Assembly (NCBI GenBank): GCA_002501695.1
Contig: DANZ01000125.1
Span: 1-33,335 of the forward strand
From: Methanolobus sp. UBA474
GTDB lineage: Archaea > Halobacteriota > Methanosarcinia > Methanosarcinales > Methanosarcinaceae
Reading direction: 5' to 3'
Length of the DNA: 33,335 bases
Both the position numbers and the translations under genes were made by a program. Below the pieces are notes generated by a model, which ran no database searches, had not been told where the DNA came from, and saw only the letters and a list, made by a program, of their open reading frames with translations. Position 1 is the stretch's first letter; each line of letters opens with the position of its first letter. Of the stretch, positions 8,638 to 16,828 are shown in pieces.

Positions 8638-9199
8638 TGTTCATGTGCTCCTGTATAAGGAACCAGTAGGCTGAAAGCTTCTTGTCCAAAACCCTGTGGT
8701 CACTGAAGCGGGCGCTTATATGCCCGCGGAATACCGGACCATGATTGAGTTCTATAAGATGCACCATCTCATGGAACACTATATACTCTATCAGATCTTC
8801 GGGCAGGTATCGTAAATGCGTATTGAAGCTAAGGTTGCCTTTTGAGCTGCAGCTTCCCCATTTCGCCCTCATCTTCCTGAAACTGACAGCCTGCGGTGCA
8901 ACCTTCAGCTCATTTGATATAGATGCTACCATTCTCCTGACAAGCATCCTGAGATCCTCTTCCGGCCTGCCGGAATCAAGCTGTATATTTCCCGCTTCTG
9001 CAAGCATCTCCTGCATCCATGAATGCCTGTTATATATCCATCTCCGGTGACGATGGATGATATGTTCGTGTTCCGGATAGCCTTTCGGGATTATCAGCTT
9101 CAATCGGCCTTTTTTAAATTCCAGCCGGGGGTTCTTTACCTCTCCCCGGATGACATCGTAGCAGATGACGGCATCTTTTATAGTTATCTGATGTTCCAT
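8612..9199 (-). CDS. YgjP/DUF45-type metal-dependent hydrolase
   Basis: A 195-residue zinc-metalloprotease-like protein. The gluzincin motif HEMVHLIELNH (143-153) supplies two histidines plus a third at residue 153, and KWGSCSSKGNLSFN (113-126) is the diagnostic stretch of the YgjP (WSS/SprT-related) family. The N-terminus is beta-rich, with an RHRRW helix. The bacterial relative has been described as a UTP pyrophosphatase, while the fold is that of a protease, so the activity is open. Third gene of a leftward operon, 12 bases after truA; its stop lies inside the 3' end of the convergent methyltransferase gene. Confidence 0.85.
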   Translation of the reverse strand: MEHQITIKDAVICYDVIRGEVKNPRLEFKKGRLKLIIPKGYPEHEHIIHRHRRWIYNRHSWMQEMLAEAGNIQLDSGRPEEDLRMLVRRMVASISNELKVAPQAVSFRKMRAKWGSCSSKGNLSFNTHLRYLPEDLIEYIVFHEMVHLIELNHGPVFRGHISARFSDHRVLDKKLSAYWFLIQEHMNTIDPCAGP

Positions 9200-9211
9200 G
9201 CATTGTAACCC

Positions 9212-10021
9212 TTAATCTTTTGGAACCAGGTGATCCATCACCTCTGCCATGACACGATGGCGTATCATGTACTCATGGAAATTCTCGTTAGCTTTGCGTA
9301 TCGAGTAGCCATCCTCGCACCAGTCTATCGGTTGCGGGTAAACTATCTCCATAAGGGTAAGCCCGTATGCAGGCGCTGATTCCAGTCCTTCCTCATATAT
9401 CTCAGGCTCAAGCATCTGCTGCAGCCATGCATCGTCCCTGGCACCGCTGCCTACCATGGTAAGAGCTGTCACTATCTTGCGTACCATATTCCAGAGGAAG
9501 CTGTTTGCCTGGATATCGATCTTCGTCAGCGTTCCGCTAACCCTCACATCGACTTTCTCTATGGTGCGTATCGTACTTTTCTCTCCTTCTTTGGTGCAGA
9601 AATTAGAAAAGTCGTGAGTGCCCACCAATATCCTGGAAGCCGACCTGATCCGTGAGATATCATACTGCTCACCACTCATGATATACCTGTATTTTCTTGA
9701 GATAGCAGCTCTTCGCGGATCGAAATCATCGGGTATTACAGCATGTGCCCATGCCCAGATAGCGCTTGGCAGTTTTGAGTTGATCACCCTGGGAATGGCA
9801 AGATGGACCTTATCTGTGTCAAAAGCGACGACCAACTCCCGTGCATGTACGCCGGCATCTGTCCTTCCTGCACTTGTGAAGTTAGATGATCTTGGATCCA
9901 GAATTATTTCCAGTTCCATGAGTGCCCTGAAGATTTCCCCTTCAATAGTTGCAACATTCGGTTGTATCTGTGACCCGTGAAAACCCGTGCCAACGTATGC
10001 GATCTTAAGTGCTACTCTCAT
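9212..10021 (-). CDS. truA: tRNA pseudouridine(38-40) synthase TruA
   Basis: 269 residues, normal for the archaeal enzyme. It isomerises uridines at positions 38-40 of the tRNA anticodon arm. The catalytic motif AGRTDAGVHA (51-60) carries the nucleophile Asp55, and FLWNMVRKIV is the conserved C-terminal motif. KYRYIM and the C-terminal TLMEIVYP also fit. It is the middle gene of a leftward operon behind an HTH regulator (16 bases gap). Confidence 0.95.
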   Translation of the reverse strand: MRVALKIAYVGTGFHGSQIQPNVATIEGEIFRALMELEIILDPRSSNFTSAGRTDAGVHARELVVAFDTDKVHLAIPRVINSKLPSAIWAWAHAVIPDDFDPRRAAISRKYRYIMSGEQYDISRIRSASRILVGTHDFSNFCTKEGEKSTIRTIEKVDVRVSGTLTKIDIQANSFLWNMVRKIVTALTMVGSGARDDAWLQQMLEPEIYEEGLESAPAYGLTLMEIVYPQPIDWCEDGYSIRKANENFHEYMIRHRVMAEVMDHLVPKD

Positions 10022-10037
10022 GACAGTTCACAGGAAT

Positions 10038-10997
10038 TCATATACCCTTTTTTCTATAATATAGTTCTCTCACGAAAAGAAGAGCGATTATGAAAATGCA
10101 GCCGAACAGGAACCAGATGCTTACGTGAGACAGAAGGTCATAAGGTATAAGGCCGGAAGCAGGATCGGATGCAACGGACAGGTTGTCTGTCACAAGCCGG
10201 GAGCCGTCCATGGCCGGTGCACCGGTCAGGGAATCGGCATCAAGGCTCTCGGGCGCAGAGGAAGGTCCAGGTCCGGATACAATATCTTCCGGCACATTAC
10301 CATCAAATGTGGAATTATCTGAAATTCCATATTCCGAGCTTTTGATCGCATCGTCAGCCACTGCATCCATGGGCTCTGAACCTGCAGGATCCCCATCCTG
10401 GACACCTAAGCCCATAACTTCATCTTCCGCTGCGATTGTCCCGTTGTTCACAGCAGGCTCATAAGGGGTTTCCTGTAAAGCGTCCTCATGAACATCCATC
10501 CCGGGGACATATTCGGTGTTACGGTAAGCCGTATCCGCAGCTATGCCCATGGGGGCTGCCCCTATCCCGAACCCTCTGCTCCTGGCAAGAGCCTCCAGGC
10601 CGGTGGCTGCAAATACAGCACCTGCAACGAGTCCAAGATACTTTTTCAGCATGCTGAGTACTGTGGACTTATCTTTCTGAATGCTCCCGGGGGCCACGAC
10701 TATGAACTTCTGGACAGGCTCGTATATCTTGATCTCCCTGCCTTTCTTGCTCCATTTGGTCTGCTTGACCTTGATAAGATCGACTTCAACAAGCGCATCG
10801 AGATTATATTTGATAGTAGTGAGAGGCATTGCGAGCTTTTCAGCCACATCCGTTGCGGACATGGGTTTGTCGGTGAGGATCTCCAGTACCTTCATAGCTT
10901 TGTCATTGGAAAGGATCTGGGTGATCTTTTTTGAACCCTCATTAAGAGGCAAGATCAGAACTTTCTCTGAACTTGATATCTCTTCGTTTTCTTGCAT
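10038..10997 (-). CDS. Membrane-tethered winged-helix regulator
   Basis: 319 residues. Residues about 30-90 form an ArsR/TrmB-like winged helix: NDKAMKVLEILTDKPMSATDVAEKLAMPLTTIKYNLDALVEVDLI, then a wing (TKWSKKGREIKIYEP). A hydrophobic segment follows (LGLVAGAVFAATGLEALA, about 121-138), then about 150 low-complexity acidic residues rich in Asp, Gly, Pro and Ser, and a second hydrophobic helix near the C-terminus (IWFLFGCIFIIALLFV) with a basic end. The topology implied is DNA-binding domain inside, acidic loop outside. Such a protein could relay an envelope signal directly to DNA; its target is unknown. Two AT-rich boxes upstream leave little room for a leader, so the mRNA may be leaderless. 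Confidence 0.8.
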   Translation of the reverse strand: MQENEEISSSEKVLILPLNEGSKKITQILSNDKAMKVLEILTDKPMSATDVAEKLAMPLTTIKYNLDALVEVDLIKVKQTKWSKKGREIKIYEPVQKFIVVAPGSIQKDKSTVLSMLKKYLGLVAGAVFAATGLEALARSRGFGIGAAPMGIAADTAYRNTEYVPGMDVHEDALQETPYEPAVNNGTIAAEDEVMGLGVQDGDPAGSEPMDAVADDAIKSSEYGISDNSTFDGNVPEDIVSGPGPSSAPESLDADSLTGAPAMDGSRLVTDNLSVASDPASGLIPYDLLSHVSIWFLFGCIFIIALLFVRELYYRKKGI

Positions 10998-11018
10998 ATG
11001 GATAGTATATAAGTAGGT

Positions 11019-11028
11019 AATTATATCG
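11019..11028. promoter_or_regulatory. Shared divergent box A for regulator gene and purP
   Basis: TAATTATATC reads as an archaeal TATA element on both strands. About 26 bases to the left it would place a start at 10997-10998 (leaderless transcript of the HTH gene), and to the right at about 11049, inside the palindrome described next. Positional inference only. Confidence 0.4.
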
Positions 11029-11037
11029 TTTCCTTAA

Positions 11038-11057
11038 ACTTCAAACCGGTTCGAAGT
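11038..11057. promoter_or_regulatory. 20-bp imperfect palindrome, candidate operator
   Basis: ACTTCAAACCGGTTCGAAGT pairs at 9 of 10 positions about its centre. It lies between the divergent HTH regulator gene and purP and covers the transcription start predicted for purP, as a repressor site would. Confidence 0.5.
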
Positions 11058-11127
11058 ATTCTTCAGAATAACTCGTAAAGTTAAAGAATGAAGAGGACAA
11101 TATGGGGTAAATTTCGGGGCTATATTT

Positions 11128-12195
11128 ATGATTACTAAAGAACGGATCATGGAAATCATCGGGAATTACAACCTTGACGATCTCAGCATTGCAACGGTGT
11201 GTTCCCATTCGAGCCTTCAGATCTTTGACGGGGCAAGGAAGGAAGGTTTCAGGACCATAGGAATATGTGTAAAAAAGCCTCCCAGATTCTATGACGCATT
11301 CCCCAAAGCAAAACCTGATGAGTTCATCATAGTTGACAGCTATAAAGATATTCCAGGCATAGTCGGCCAGCTTGTCGCAAAGAATGCTATTGTTATCCCC
11401 CATGGATCGTTTGTCGAGTACCTGGGACACGAGAAGTTCGTTGATCTGGCCGTGCCTTCTTTTGGTAACAGGGCTGTGCTGGAGTGGGAGTCTGACAGGG
11501 AAAAGGAAAGAGTATGGCTTGAGAGTGCCGGCATCCATATGCCAAAAAAAGTGGATCCAAGGGATATCGACGGCCCGGTCATGGTCAAGTACCATGGAGC
11601 AAAAGGCGGCAAGGGTTTTTTCATAGCCAAGAATTATGAGGAATTCAAAGAGCATATCAAACCTGATGAAAAGTACACGATCCAGGAATTCATAACAGGT
11701 ACCAGGTATTATTTCCATTACTTCTATTCCCCACTGCGTCAGGAAGGCTACCGATTGAGTGAAGGCATACTTGAGATGCTGAGCATGGACCGTAGGGTCG
11801 AGTCCAATGCCGATGAGATATTCAGGCTTGGCTCTCCGCGCGAACTGGAAGAGGCAGGCATACATCCTACGTATGTTGTCACGGGCAATGTCCCTCTCGT
11901 TGCAAGAGAGTCCCTGTTGCCGCTGATCTTTGAACTTGGGGAAAAGGTCGTGGAAGAGTCCCTGAGCCTGTTTGGCGGTATGATCGGTCCTTTCTGCCTT
12001 GAGACCGTGGTCACTGACAATCTCGAGATCAAGGTATTCGAGATCTCTGCAAGGATAGTGGCAGGTACGAACCTGTATCTGACGGGTTCCCCCTACTCCG
12101 ATCTCATCGAGCCTGGCCTCTCTACGGGCAGAAGGATAGCTCAGGAGATAAAGTACGCAAAATCTGTGAACCAACTGGACAAGATTTTATCATAA
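11128..12195 (+). CDS. purP: FAICAR synthetase PurP (formate-dependent, ATP-grasp)
   Basis: 355 residues, the normal length of the archaeal purine enzyme. It makes FAICAR from AICAR, formate and ATP, the step that replaces the folate-dependent PurH reaction. The N-terminus (ATVCSHSSLQIFDGARKEGF) is the family's AICAR-binding start. The ATP-grasp region includes VMVKYHGAKGGKGFFIA and YTIQEFITGTRYYFHYFY, and the metal-binding end is IKVFEISARIVAGTN. It has a leader of about 80 bases with a small stem (TATTC 11057-11061 / GAATA 11066-11070). No clear ribosome binding site is seen. Confidence 0.95.
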   Translation: MITKERIMEIIGNYNLDDLSIATVCSHSSLQIFDGARKEGFRTIGICVKKPPRFYDAFPKAKPDEFIIVDSYKDIPGIVGQLVAKNAIVIPHGSFVEYLGHEKFVDLAVPSFGNRAVLEWESDREKERVWLESAGIHMPKKVDPRDIDGPVMVKYHGAKGGKGFFIAKNYEEFKEHIKPDEKYTIQEFITGTRYYFHYFYSPLRQEGYRLSEGILEMLSMDRRVESNADEIFRLGSPRELEEAGIHPTYVVTGNVPLVARESLLPLIFELGEKVVEESLSLFGGMIGPFCLETVVTDNLEIKVFEISARIVAGTNLYLTGSPYSDLIEPGLSTGRRIAQEIKYAKSVNQLDKILS

Positions 12196-12214
12196 GGAAG
12201 CTAACATATCCAAA

Positions 12215-12238
12215 GGTTCACCTGCTGAATGGTGAATC
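12215..12238 (+). promoter_or_regulatory. Hairpin before the FAD dehydrogenase start
   Basis: GGTTCACC (12215-12222) pairs with GGTGAATC (12231-12238) over 8 bp with one G-U pair and an 8-base loop. It ends 17 bases before a TTG start, has no U-run after it and so is unlikely to be a terminator. It could tune translation. Confidence 0.4.
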
Positions 12239-12255
12239 TATGGATGTGATAGATT

Positions 12256-13665
12256 TTGACGTCATCTGAGGATTATTATGATGTTGTGATCGTAGGCGCG
12301 GGACCGGCAGGTCTCTTTGCGGCGCATGAACTTGCATCTTCGAGCCTTACTACGCTGGTCATCGATGCCGGCAGGGATATAAGCGAGAGGAACTGCCCTC
12401 TGAGCGATGTTGTCAGCTGCAAGCACTGTCAGCCGTGTTCCATATTAAGCGGGGTTGGCGGCTCCGGTGCTTATTCTGACGGAACCCTCAATCTGCATCC
12501 GGATATAGGAGGCACTCTTTCTGAGTTTACGGGAGATCAGGAATCTGCCTGGCGCCTGGTGGACCATGTGGACAGGATATTCCTCAGGTATGGCGCACCG
12601 AACAATATATCATCCCCTCCCCCCGGAGACCTCGAAGCCCTTAAAAGGAAAGCTGCATCTGCAGGTGCAAAATTCATTGACATACGGCAGCGTCACATAG
12701 GCTCTGATCATTCAGTCGCCCTTATATCTGAGTTCAAGAAGGACCTTGAGTCAAATGGGATAATATTTCTCCTTAACACCGAGGTAACTGATATTATCAT
12801 AGACGAGGGCAAATGCCAGGGCGTCCTGCTTGAGAGCGGCAGGCGGCTGAATTCCGGATACACACTGCTTGCACCGGGCAGGGTGGGGTGTGACTGGGTA
12901 AATGAACTTGTGAACAGATATTCCATTACTTATTCTTTCAGCGGGGTCGATCTGGGGGTGCGGATCGAGGTCCCATCAATTATAATGGACCCTGTGACCA
13001 GGATAAACCATGACCCCAAGTTCCATATTCATACAAGGCGCTATGACGATTTCATCAGGACATTCTGTACTAATGAGCATGGCTTTGTTGTAAAAGAGGA
13101 ATACGAAGGGTTTGTTGCGACAAATGGTCACTCCATGCATTCTAAAGAGTCGGAAAATACCAATTTCGCGTTCCTCGTGCACGTGGAACTGACAGAGCCC
13201 ATGGAAAACACGATCAAGTATGCAAGGTCCGTAGCAAAGCTGGCAACTACCATCGGAGGAGGAAAACCTCTCCTTCAGCGAATGGGAGACCTGCGCAGAG
13301 GCAGGCGCTCCACCGAACAGCGCATAAGGAGGAACACGGTGGTCAATACGTTAAAGGATGTGACCCCGGGAGATATTTCCATGGCCCTTCCCCACAGGAT
13401 CGTCATGGATATAATAGAAGGGCTGGAAGTCCTGAACGAGATCATCCCGGGAGTGGATGCAGACTCGACCCTCCTATATGCGCCGGAGGTCAAGTTCTAT
13501 TCGATAAAACTTCAGGTGGACACCCACATGCAGACAAGTGTAAGGAACCTTTTCGCAGCTGGCGACGGTGCAGGTCTTTCCAGGGACCTGATCAACTCCG
13601 CAGCTACAGGGGTGCTTGCGGCAAGGGGTATAATGTCCCTGGATACCGTAAAAAGGAATGATTAA
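12256..13665 (+). CDS. NAD(P)/FAD-dependent dehydrogenase (COG2509-like)
   Basis: 469 residues. The N-terminal dinucleotide fold is clear: DVVIVGAGPAGLFAAHELA (GxGxxG at 14-19) with the ribose-binding acidic residue in VIDAGRD. The C-terminal FAD motif is NLFAAGDGAGLSRDLINSAATG. A cysteine-containing stretch, CPLSDVVSCKHCQPCSILSGVGGSGAYSDG, matches uncharacterised FAD-dependent dehydrogenases and could bind a cofactor or be redox active. Substrate unknown. The start is a TTG at 12256, because a stop (12250-12252) lies two codons upstream and no other start precedes the FAD motif; GGATGTGAT upstream serves as ribosome binding site. Confidence 0.82.
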   Translation: MTSSEDYYDVVIVGAGPAGLFAAHELASSSLTTLVIDAGRDISERNCPLSDVVSCKHCQPCSILSGVGGSGAYSDGTLNLHPDIGGTLSEFTGDQESAWRLVDHVDRIFLRYGAPNNISSPPPGDLEALKRKAASAGAKFIDIRQRHIGSDHSVALISEFKKDLESNGIIFLLNTEVTDIIIDEGKCQGVLLESGRRLNSGYTLLAPGRVGCDWVNELVNRYSITYSFSGVDLGVRIEVPSIIMDPVTRINHDPKFHIHTRRYDDFIRTFCTNEHGFVVKEEYEGFVATNGHSMHSKESENTNFAFLVHVELTEPMENTIKYARSVAKLATTIGGGKPLLQRMGDLRRGRRSTEQRIRRNTVVNTLKDVTPGDISMALPHRIVMDIIEGLEVLNEIIPGVDADSTLLYAPEVKFYSIKLQVDTHMQTSVRNLFAAGDGAGLSRDLINSAATGVLAARGIMSLDTVKRND

Positions 13666-13770
13666 AAGAGGAGGCCTGCATCGGTTGGGTGGTTGTGTGA
13701 AAGTTGGTGTGGTATGTCTGATCAGAAACGCTCAAACATAGAGGGGATGATTGGATGCAGGTCTCCTCTG
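13660..13770 (-). ncRNA. Candidate small structured RNA
   Basis: On the minus strand an exact methanogen box A (TTTATATA, in 13791-13799) sits about 25 bases before 13770. From there a 16-bp outer stem begins: arms at 13769-13754 and 13682-13667, with one A-C mismatch. It closes a loop of about 70 bases and is followed at once by TTTTAAT (13666-13660), like an intrinsic end. Inside is an 8-bp hairpin (ATGTTTGA/TCAGACAT, one G-U) and a nearly G-free C/A-rich single strand with CACACAACCACCC. No coding frame is convincing. The alternative is a plus-strand 3' UTR stem of the FAD gene, where the outer mismatch becomes a G-U pair but no promoter or U-run is seen. Confidence 0.55.
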
Positions 13771-13890
13771 CCCGTAAGTATTCATTGCTGTATATAAATA
13801 TTGCTAATTGAGATTCTGGCACTTCTTCTTCCTCATCATCCTTTTTCGTTCCTGTAGATTGCTTTCCAATATGATTGGATAGTCTGTAAA

Positions 13891-13900
13891 ATGTATATAT
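13891..13900 (+). promoter_or_regulatory. Candidate box A for the HerA-like gene
   Basis: ATGTATATAT lies about 50 bases before the ATG at 13948, predicting a start near 13922 and a leader of about 25 bases. Confidence 0.4.
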
Positions 13901-13947
13901 TCCTGAATCTCTTTTTTCATTAAAAAAGAAAAATTATTATAGAAGAT

Positions 13948-15264
13948 ATGGCTCCTTTGCTATCCATGGATCAACATTCAGCAGGTTTCAATGCAGGAGT
14001 GTCAAAAAAACAGTATATCCTTGGCGGGGACGGTGCCCAAGAAGGCGCCATGCTGTATCTGGGGAGGTACCTTGCGCGCGACAGGTCAGCCGGTTCCCAC
14101 GTAAAGCTGGATGTCCGCAGGCCCCACGCCATACTGGTCAGCGGAAAAAGAGGATATGGCAAGTCATATACTATGTCGGTCATCATTGAGGAACTGCTGA
14201 TGCTGCCCGCGGACACAAGGAAGAATATAGCTTCCGTTGTTATTGATACAATGGGAATATTCTGGACCTTTTCAAAGGGCAATGATGTTCAACTTAAGTC
14301 CCTTCAGGACTGGGGCCTTGAGCCGGCAGGGTTTCATACTGATATATTTGTTCCGGAAAGCAGCAGGAAGAACTATGAGCAAAGGAACATAGCTGTAAAG
14401 CCTATTGCTATTCCCCTCTCCGGGATGGATGGCTATGAATGGTGCCGGTTGTTTGGCATTGATACAATATCCTCCACAGGAGTCCTTATCGTTAGGGTCC
14501 TGGAGGTCCTGAGAAAAAGATCCGCATTCTTTTCATTTGAGGACATCATGGACGCACTGATGGAGGATGAGCGCTCCGATATGGTTCCCAGGAGCGCGGC
14601 GATCAATTATTTTAGCACAGCCATGTCATGGGGGGTCTTCGCAGCAGAGGGATGGGAAACCTCCGATCTTGTAAAAGGAGGGGCCCTTGCGATCATTGAT
14701 GTAAGCACTGTCAAAGATCATGCTGTAAGGGCCGCAATTGTCAGTTTTATTGCAAAGGATATTTACCATAAAAGGCTGGAAGCCAGACGTTCCTATGAAA
14801 GGATGCTCATGGGTGACAGCACTGCGGAGAAGGGAATTCCTCTGGTATGGATGTTCATCGATGAGGCCCAGCAATTCGTACCCCGGGAAGGATGCACACT
14901 TGCTTCGGATATCCTCATTAACGAATGGCTCCGGCAGGGCCGCCAGCCGGGTCTGTCCCTGGTCATGGCAACGCAGCGCCCGTCATCCCTTCATCCGGAT
15001 GTGATGTCCCAGTCTGATATCGTTATATGCCACAGGCTCACATCCCAGGAAGATATCACTGCTCTTGAGTCGGCCAGGCCAACCTATATGAGAGAGGATT
15101 TCGGAGAATCTCTGCGTAAAATGGGTAACGAGAGAGGGACGGCTCTTGTAGTGGATGACACCACGGAGACAGCTCACATCATAAGGATGAGGCCCCGCTT
15201 AAGCTGGCACGGCGGCAGCGAGCAGCTTGTAGATGGGGTGGATCCCCTAGATAACATCGGTTGA
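13948..15264 (+). CDS. HerA/DUF87-type ATPase
   Basis: 438 residues of the HerA-FtsK-like AAA superfamily. Walker A is SGKRGYGKSYT (65-75), Walker B is VWMFIDEAQQF (300-310) with Asp305 and Glu306, and the sensor plus arginine-finger region is LVMATQRPSSLHPD. HerA proteins are hexameric DNA translocases that act with NurA nuclease in end resection; a subset of DUF87 ATPases act elsewhere, in defence or conjugation. No NurA or Mre11-Rad50 gene is next to it here, and the N-terminal HAS barrel is short, so I place it as a HerA-like ATPase of unknown partner. The candidate small RNA lies just upstream on the opposite strand. Confidence 0.85.
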   Translation: MAPLLSMDQHSAGFNAGVSKKQYILGGDGAQEGAMLYLGRYLARDRSAGSHVKLDVRRPHAILVSGKRGYGKSYTMSVIIEELLMLPADTRKNIASVVIDTMGIFWTFSKGNDVQLKSLQDWGLEPAGFHTDIFVPESSRKNYEQRNIAVKPIAIPLSGMDGYEWCRLFGIDTISSTGVLIVRVLEVLRKRSAFFSFEDIMDALMEDERSDMVPRSAAINYFSTAMSWGVFAAEGWETSDLVKGGALAIIDVSTVKDHAVRAAIVSFIAKDIYHKRLEARRSYERMLMGDSTAEKGIPLVWMFIDEAQQFVPREGCTLASDILINEWLRQGRQPGLSLVMATQRPSSLHPDVMSQSDIVICHRLTSQEDITALESARPTYMREDFGESLRKMGNERGTALVVDDTTETAHIIRMRPRLSWHGGSEQLVDGVDPLDNIG

Positions 15265-15342
15265 AATGTATCTATGGTGCACAATCAATTTCATTATCCG
15301 TTTGCACAAGAACTGAAATAATAGGAAGTAAATCCATTTGAT

Positions 15343-16026
15343 ATGACCAATGATGTATCGCGGCTCAAAAGAACCCGTTATCCTATGCCTGATCCTGTCC
15401 GGGAGGCACTGATGGAGAATAATCTTATGAAGGCTTATCTTTCTCGTCCGCCATATCAACAGAATGACTATATAGGCTGGATAGATCGCACCAGGCAGGA
15501 TGCTACTAAACAAAAACGTCTGGCTCAGATGGTCGATGAATTAAAACGAGGGGACATATATATGAAAATGGCTTACCGGCCAAAGGTTACGAAAGAGAAG
15601 GATAATACAGAGGCTATCACTTCAAACGGCGGGCCTGTAAAAAAGGATATTTCAGTAAGGACAGTGAATGACTACCTTGAAGCCCTTCCTGAAAAGAAAA
15701 AAGAAGGCCTTGAGGAGCTGCGAAGAATGATAAAGGTTACTGCACCGGATGCTATCGAAAAGATAAGTTATCATATACCTACGTTCTACTACCACGGACC
15801 TCTTGTGGCGTTCTCGGTGCCAAAGAGCCAGAATCACTATAGCTTTCATCTTATGAGCCCTTCTCTGATGGCTTCATACAAGGGTGAACTCAGTTCCTAT
15901 GACACAACCACAGCAACGATCCGTTTTTCCATTGACAAACCACTTCCTCACACTTGTGGAGAAGCTTGTCAGAGAAGGGATAGAAGAGAACGAGTCCCTG
16001 TTAAACTCCATTATATGACACTATGA
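15343..16026 (+). pseudogene. YdeI-like plus DUF1801 fusion, frameshifted near its end
   Basis: The first 75 residues resemble the YdeI/OmpD-associated family (PVREALMENNLMKAYLSRPP..YIGWIDRTRQDATKQKR). Residues from about 105 match DUF1801 (VNDYLEALPEKKKEGLEELRRMI, EKISYHIPTFYYHGPLVAFS, MASYKGELSSYDTTTATIRFSIDKPLP). After DKPLP (about 15945) the frame turns to Cys/Arg-rich nonsense, while another frame gives the expected DUF1801 ending TLVEKLVREGIEENESLLNSII and stops at 16018. A small insertion or deletion near 15942-15952 therefore breaks the gene or reflects a sequence error. Only the last helix is lost, so some function could remain. Function of both domains is poorly known. Confidence 0.75.
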
Positions 16027-16318
16027 ATGTCAATCTCATAGCCACCTTCTCAAAAGATCCTCAGTTATCTGTTACCCTGTACAAAAGGAAAAGAAAGAGC
16101 TGAGCTTTGAACTAGATAGTATGTTCCATGTTACGCTGAAATGATCAGAGCATCTTTTAACAGTTCAGCTCCAGTAATGGGTGCTTACCATTTTTCATTC
16201 GGAGTTACCATAACATTTTGCAAAAGTATTTTTCCACCATTACTATTTAGTATGATAGTATGTATTATATGCTCTCAACGTTGACTATGGTAATCATAAA
16301 TTTCAACCCGGTGTTAAA
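16027..16318 (+). promoter_or_regulatory. Intergenic region with promoter of leuD-leuB
   Basis: About 290 bases without a gene. Near its end GTATTATAT (16262-16270) is a plausible box A, giving a start near 16293 and a short leader; GGTG (16310-16313) is a weak ribosome binding site for the ATG at 16319. The rest is AT-rich with no clear structure or reading frame. Confidence 0.4.
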
Positions 16319-16798
16319 ATGAAAGGAAGAGTCTGGAAATTCGGAGATGATGTTGATACGGATGCTGTTATTCCCGGCAGGTACCTTATCCTCAACACGC
16401 CAAAAGAGCTTGCAGCACATGCCTTTGAAGGTGTGAGGCCAGAATTTGCGAAGCAGGTAAAAGAAGGCGATATTATCGTCGCAGGAAATAACTTTGGATG
16501 CGGCTCCTCAAGGGAACATGCACCTATAGCTCTGAAGGGTACTAAGGTCTCCTGCGTGATAGCCAAATCCTTTGCACGCATCTTCTTCAGGAACTCCATT
16601 AATATCGGCGTAGCACTTCTCGAATGTCCTGACACTGACAGGATATCCGACGGTGATGAGCTGGATGTGGAATTCTCAACAGGTGTTATCACAAATATTA
16701 CCAGGAACGAGAAATACCAGGCAACCCCCCTTCCGGACTTCGTAAGGGGCATCATGGATGCCGGCGGCCTGATAGAATATACGAGAAGAATAGTCTGA
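16319..16798 (+). CDS. leuD: Isopropylmalate/homoaconitate isomerase small subunit
   Basis: 159 residues, the typical archaeal small swivelling subunit. Family marks: KFGDDVDTDAVIPGRYL at the N-terminus and NNFGCGSSREHAP, the substrate-binding signature. Together with a [4Fe-4S] large subunit it isomerises 2-isopropylmalate (leucine synthesis), or homocitrate and longer homologues (coenzyme B synthesis, AksE/HacB role). The loop after GRYL, which sets specificity, reads ILNTP, and I cannot assign it firmly to either. No large subunit gene is in the window. It is 30 bases from the following dehydrogenase, so they form an operon. Confidence 0.85.
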   Translation: MKGRVWKFGDDVDTDAVIPGRYLILNTPKELAAHAFEGVRPEFAKQVKEGDIIVAGNNFGCGSSREHAPIALKGTKVSCVIAKSFARIFFRNSINIGVALLECPDTDRISDGDELDVEFSTGVITNITRNEKYQATPLPDFVRGIMDAGGLIEYTRRIV

Positions 16799-16828
16799 TC
16801 TTAATCATAAATATCACAGGAGAATAAC

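Noticed and set aside
11041..12174. Long minus-strand open frame (377 codons) antisense to purP
   Set aside because: purP has the full family sequence on the plus strand; the antisense product has no recognisable domain.
13747..13797. Short plus-strand reading frame (ATG at 13747) with GAGGGG upstream, a possible upstream peptide of the HerA-like gene
   Set aside because: About 16 codons overlapping the stem of the candidate RNA; box A at 13891 would start the mRNA after it.
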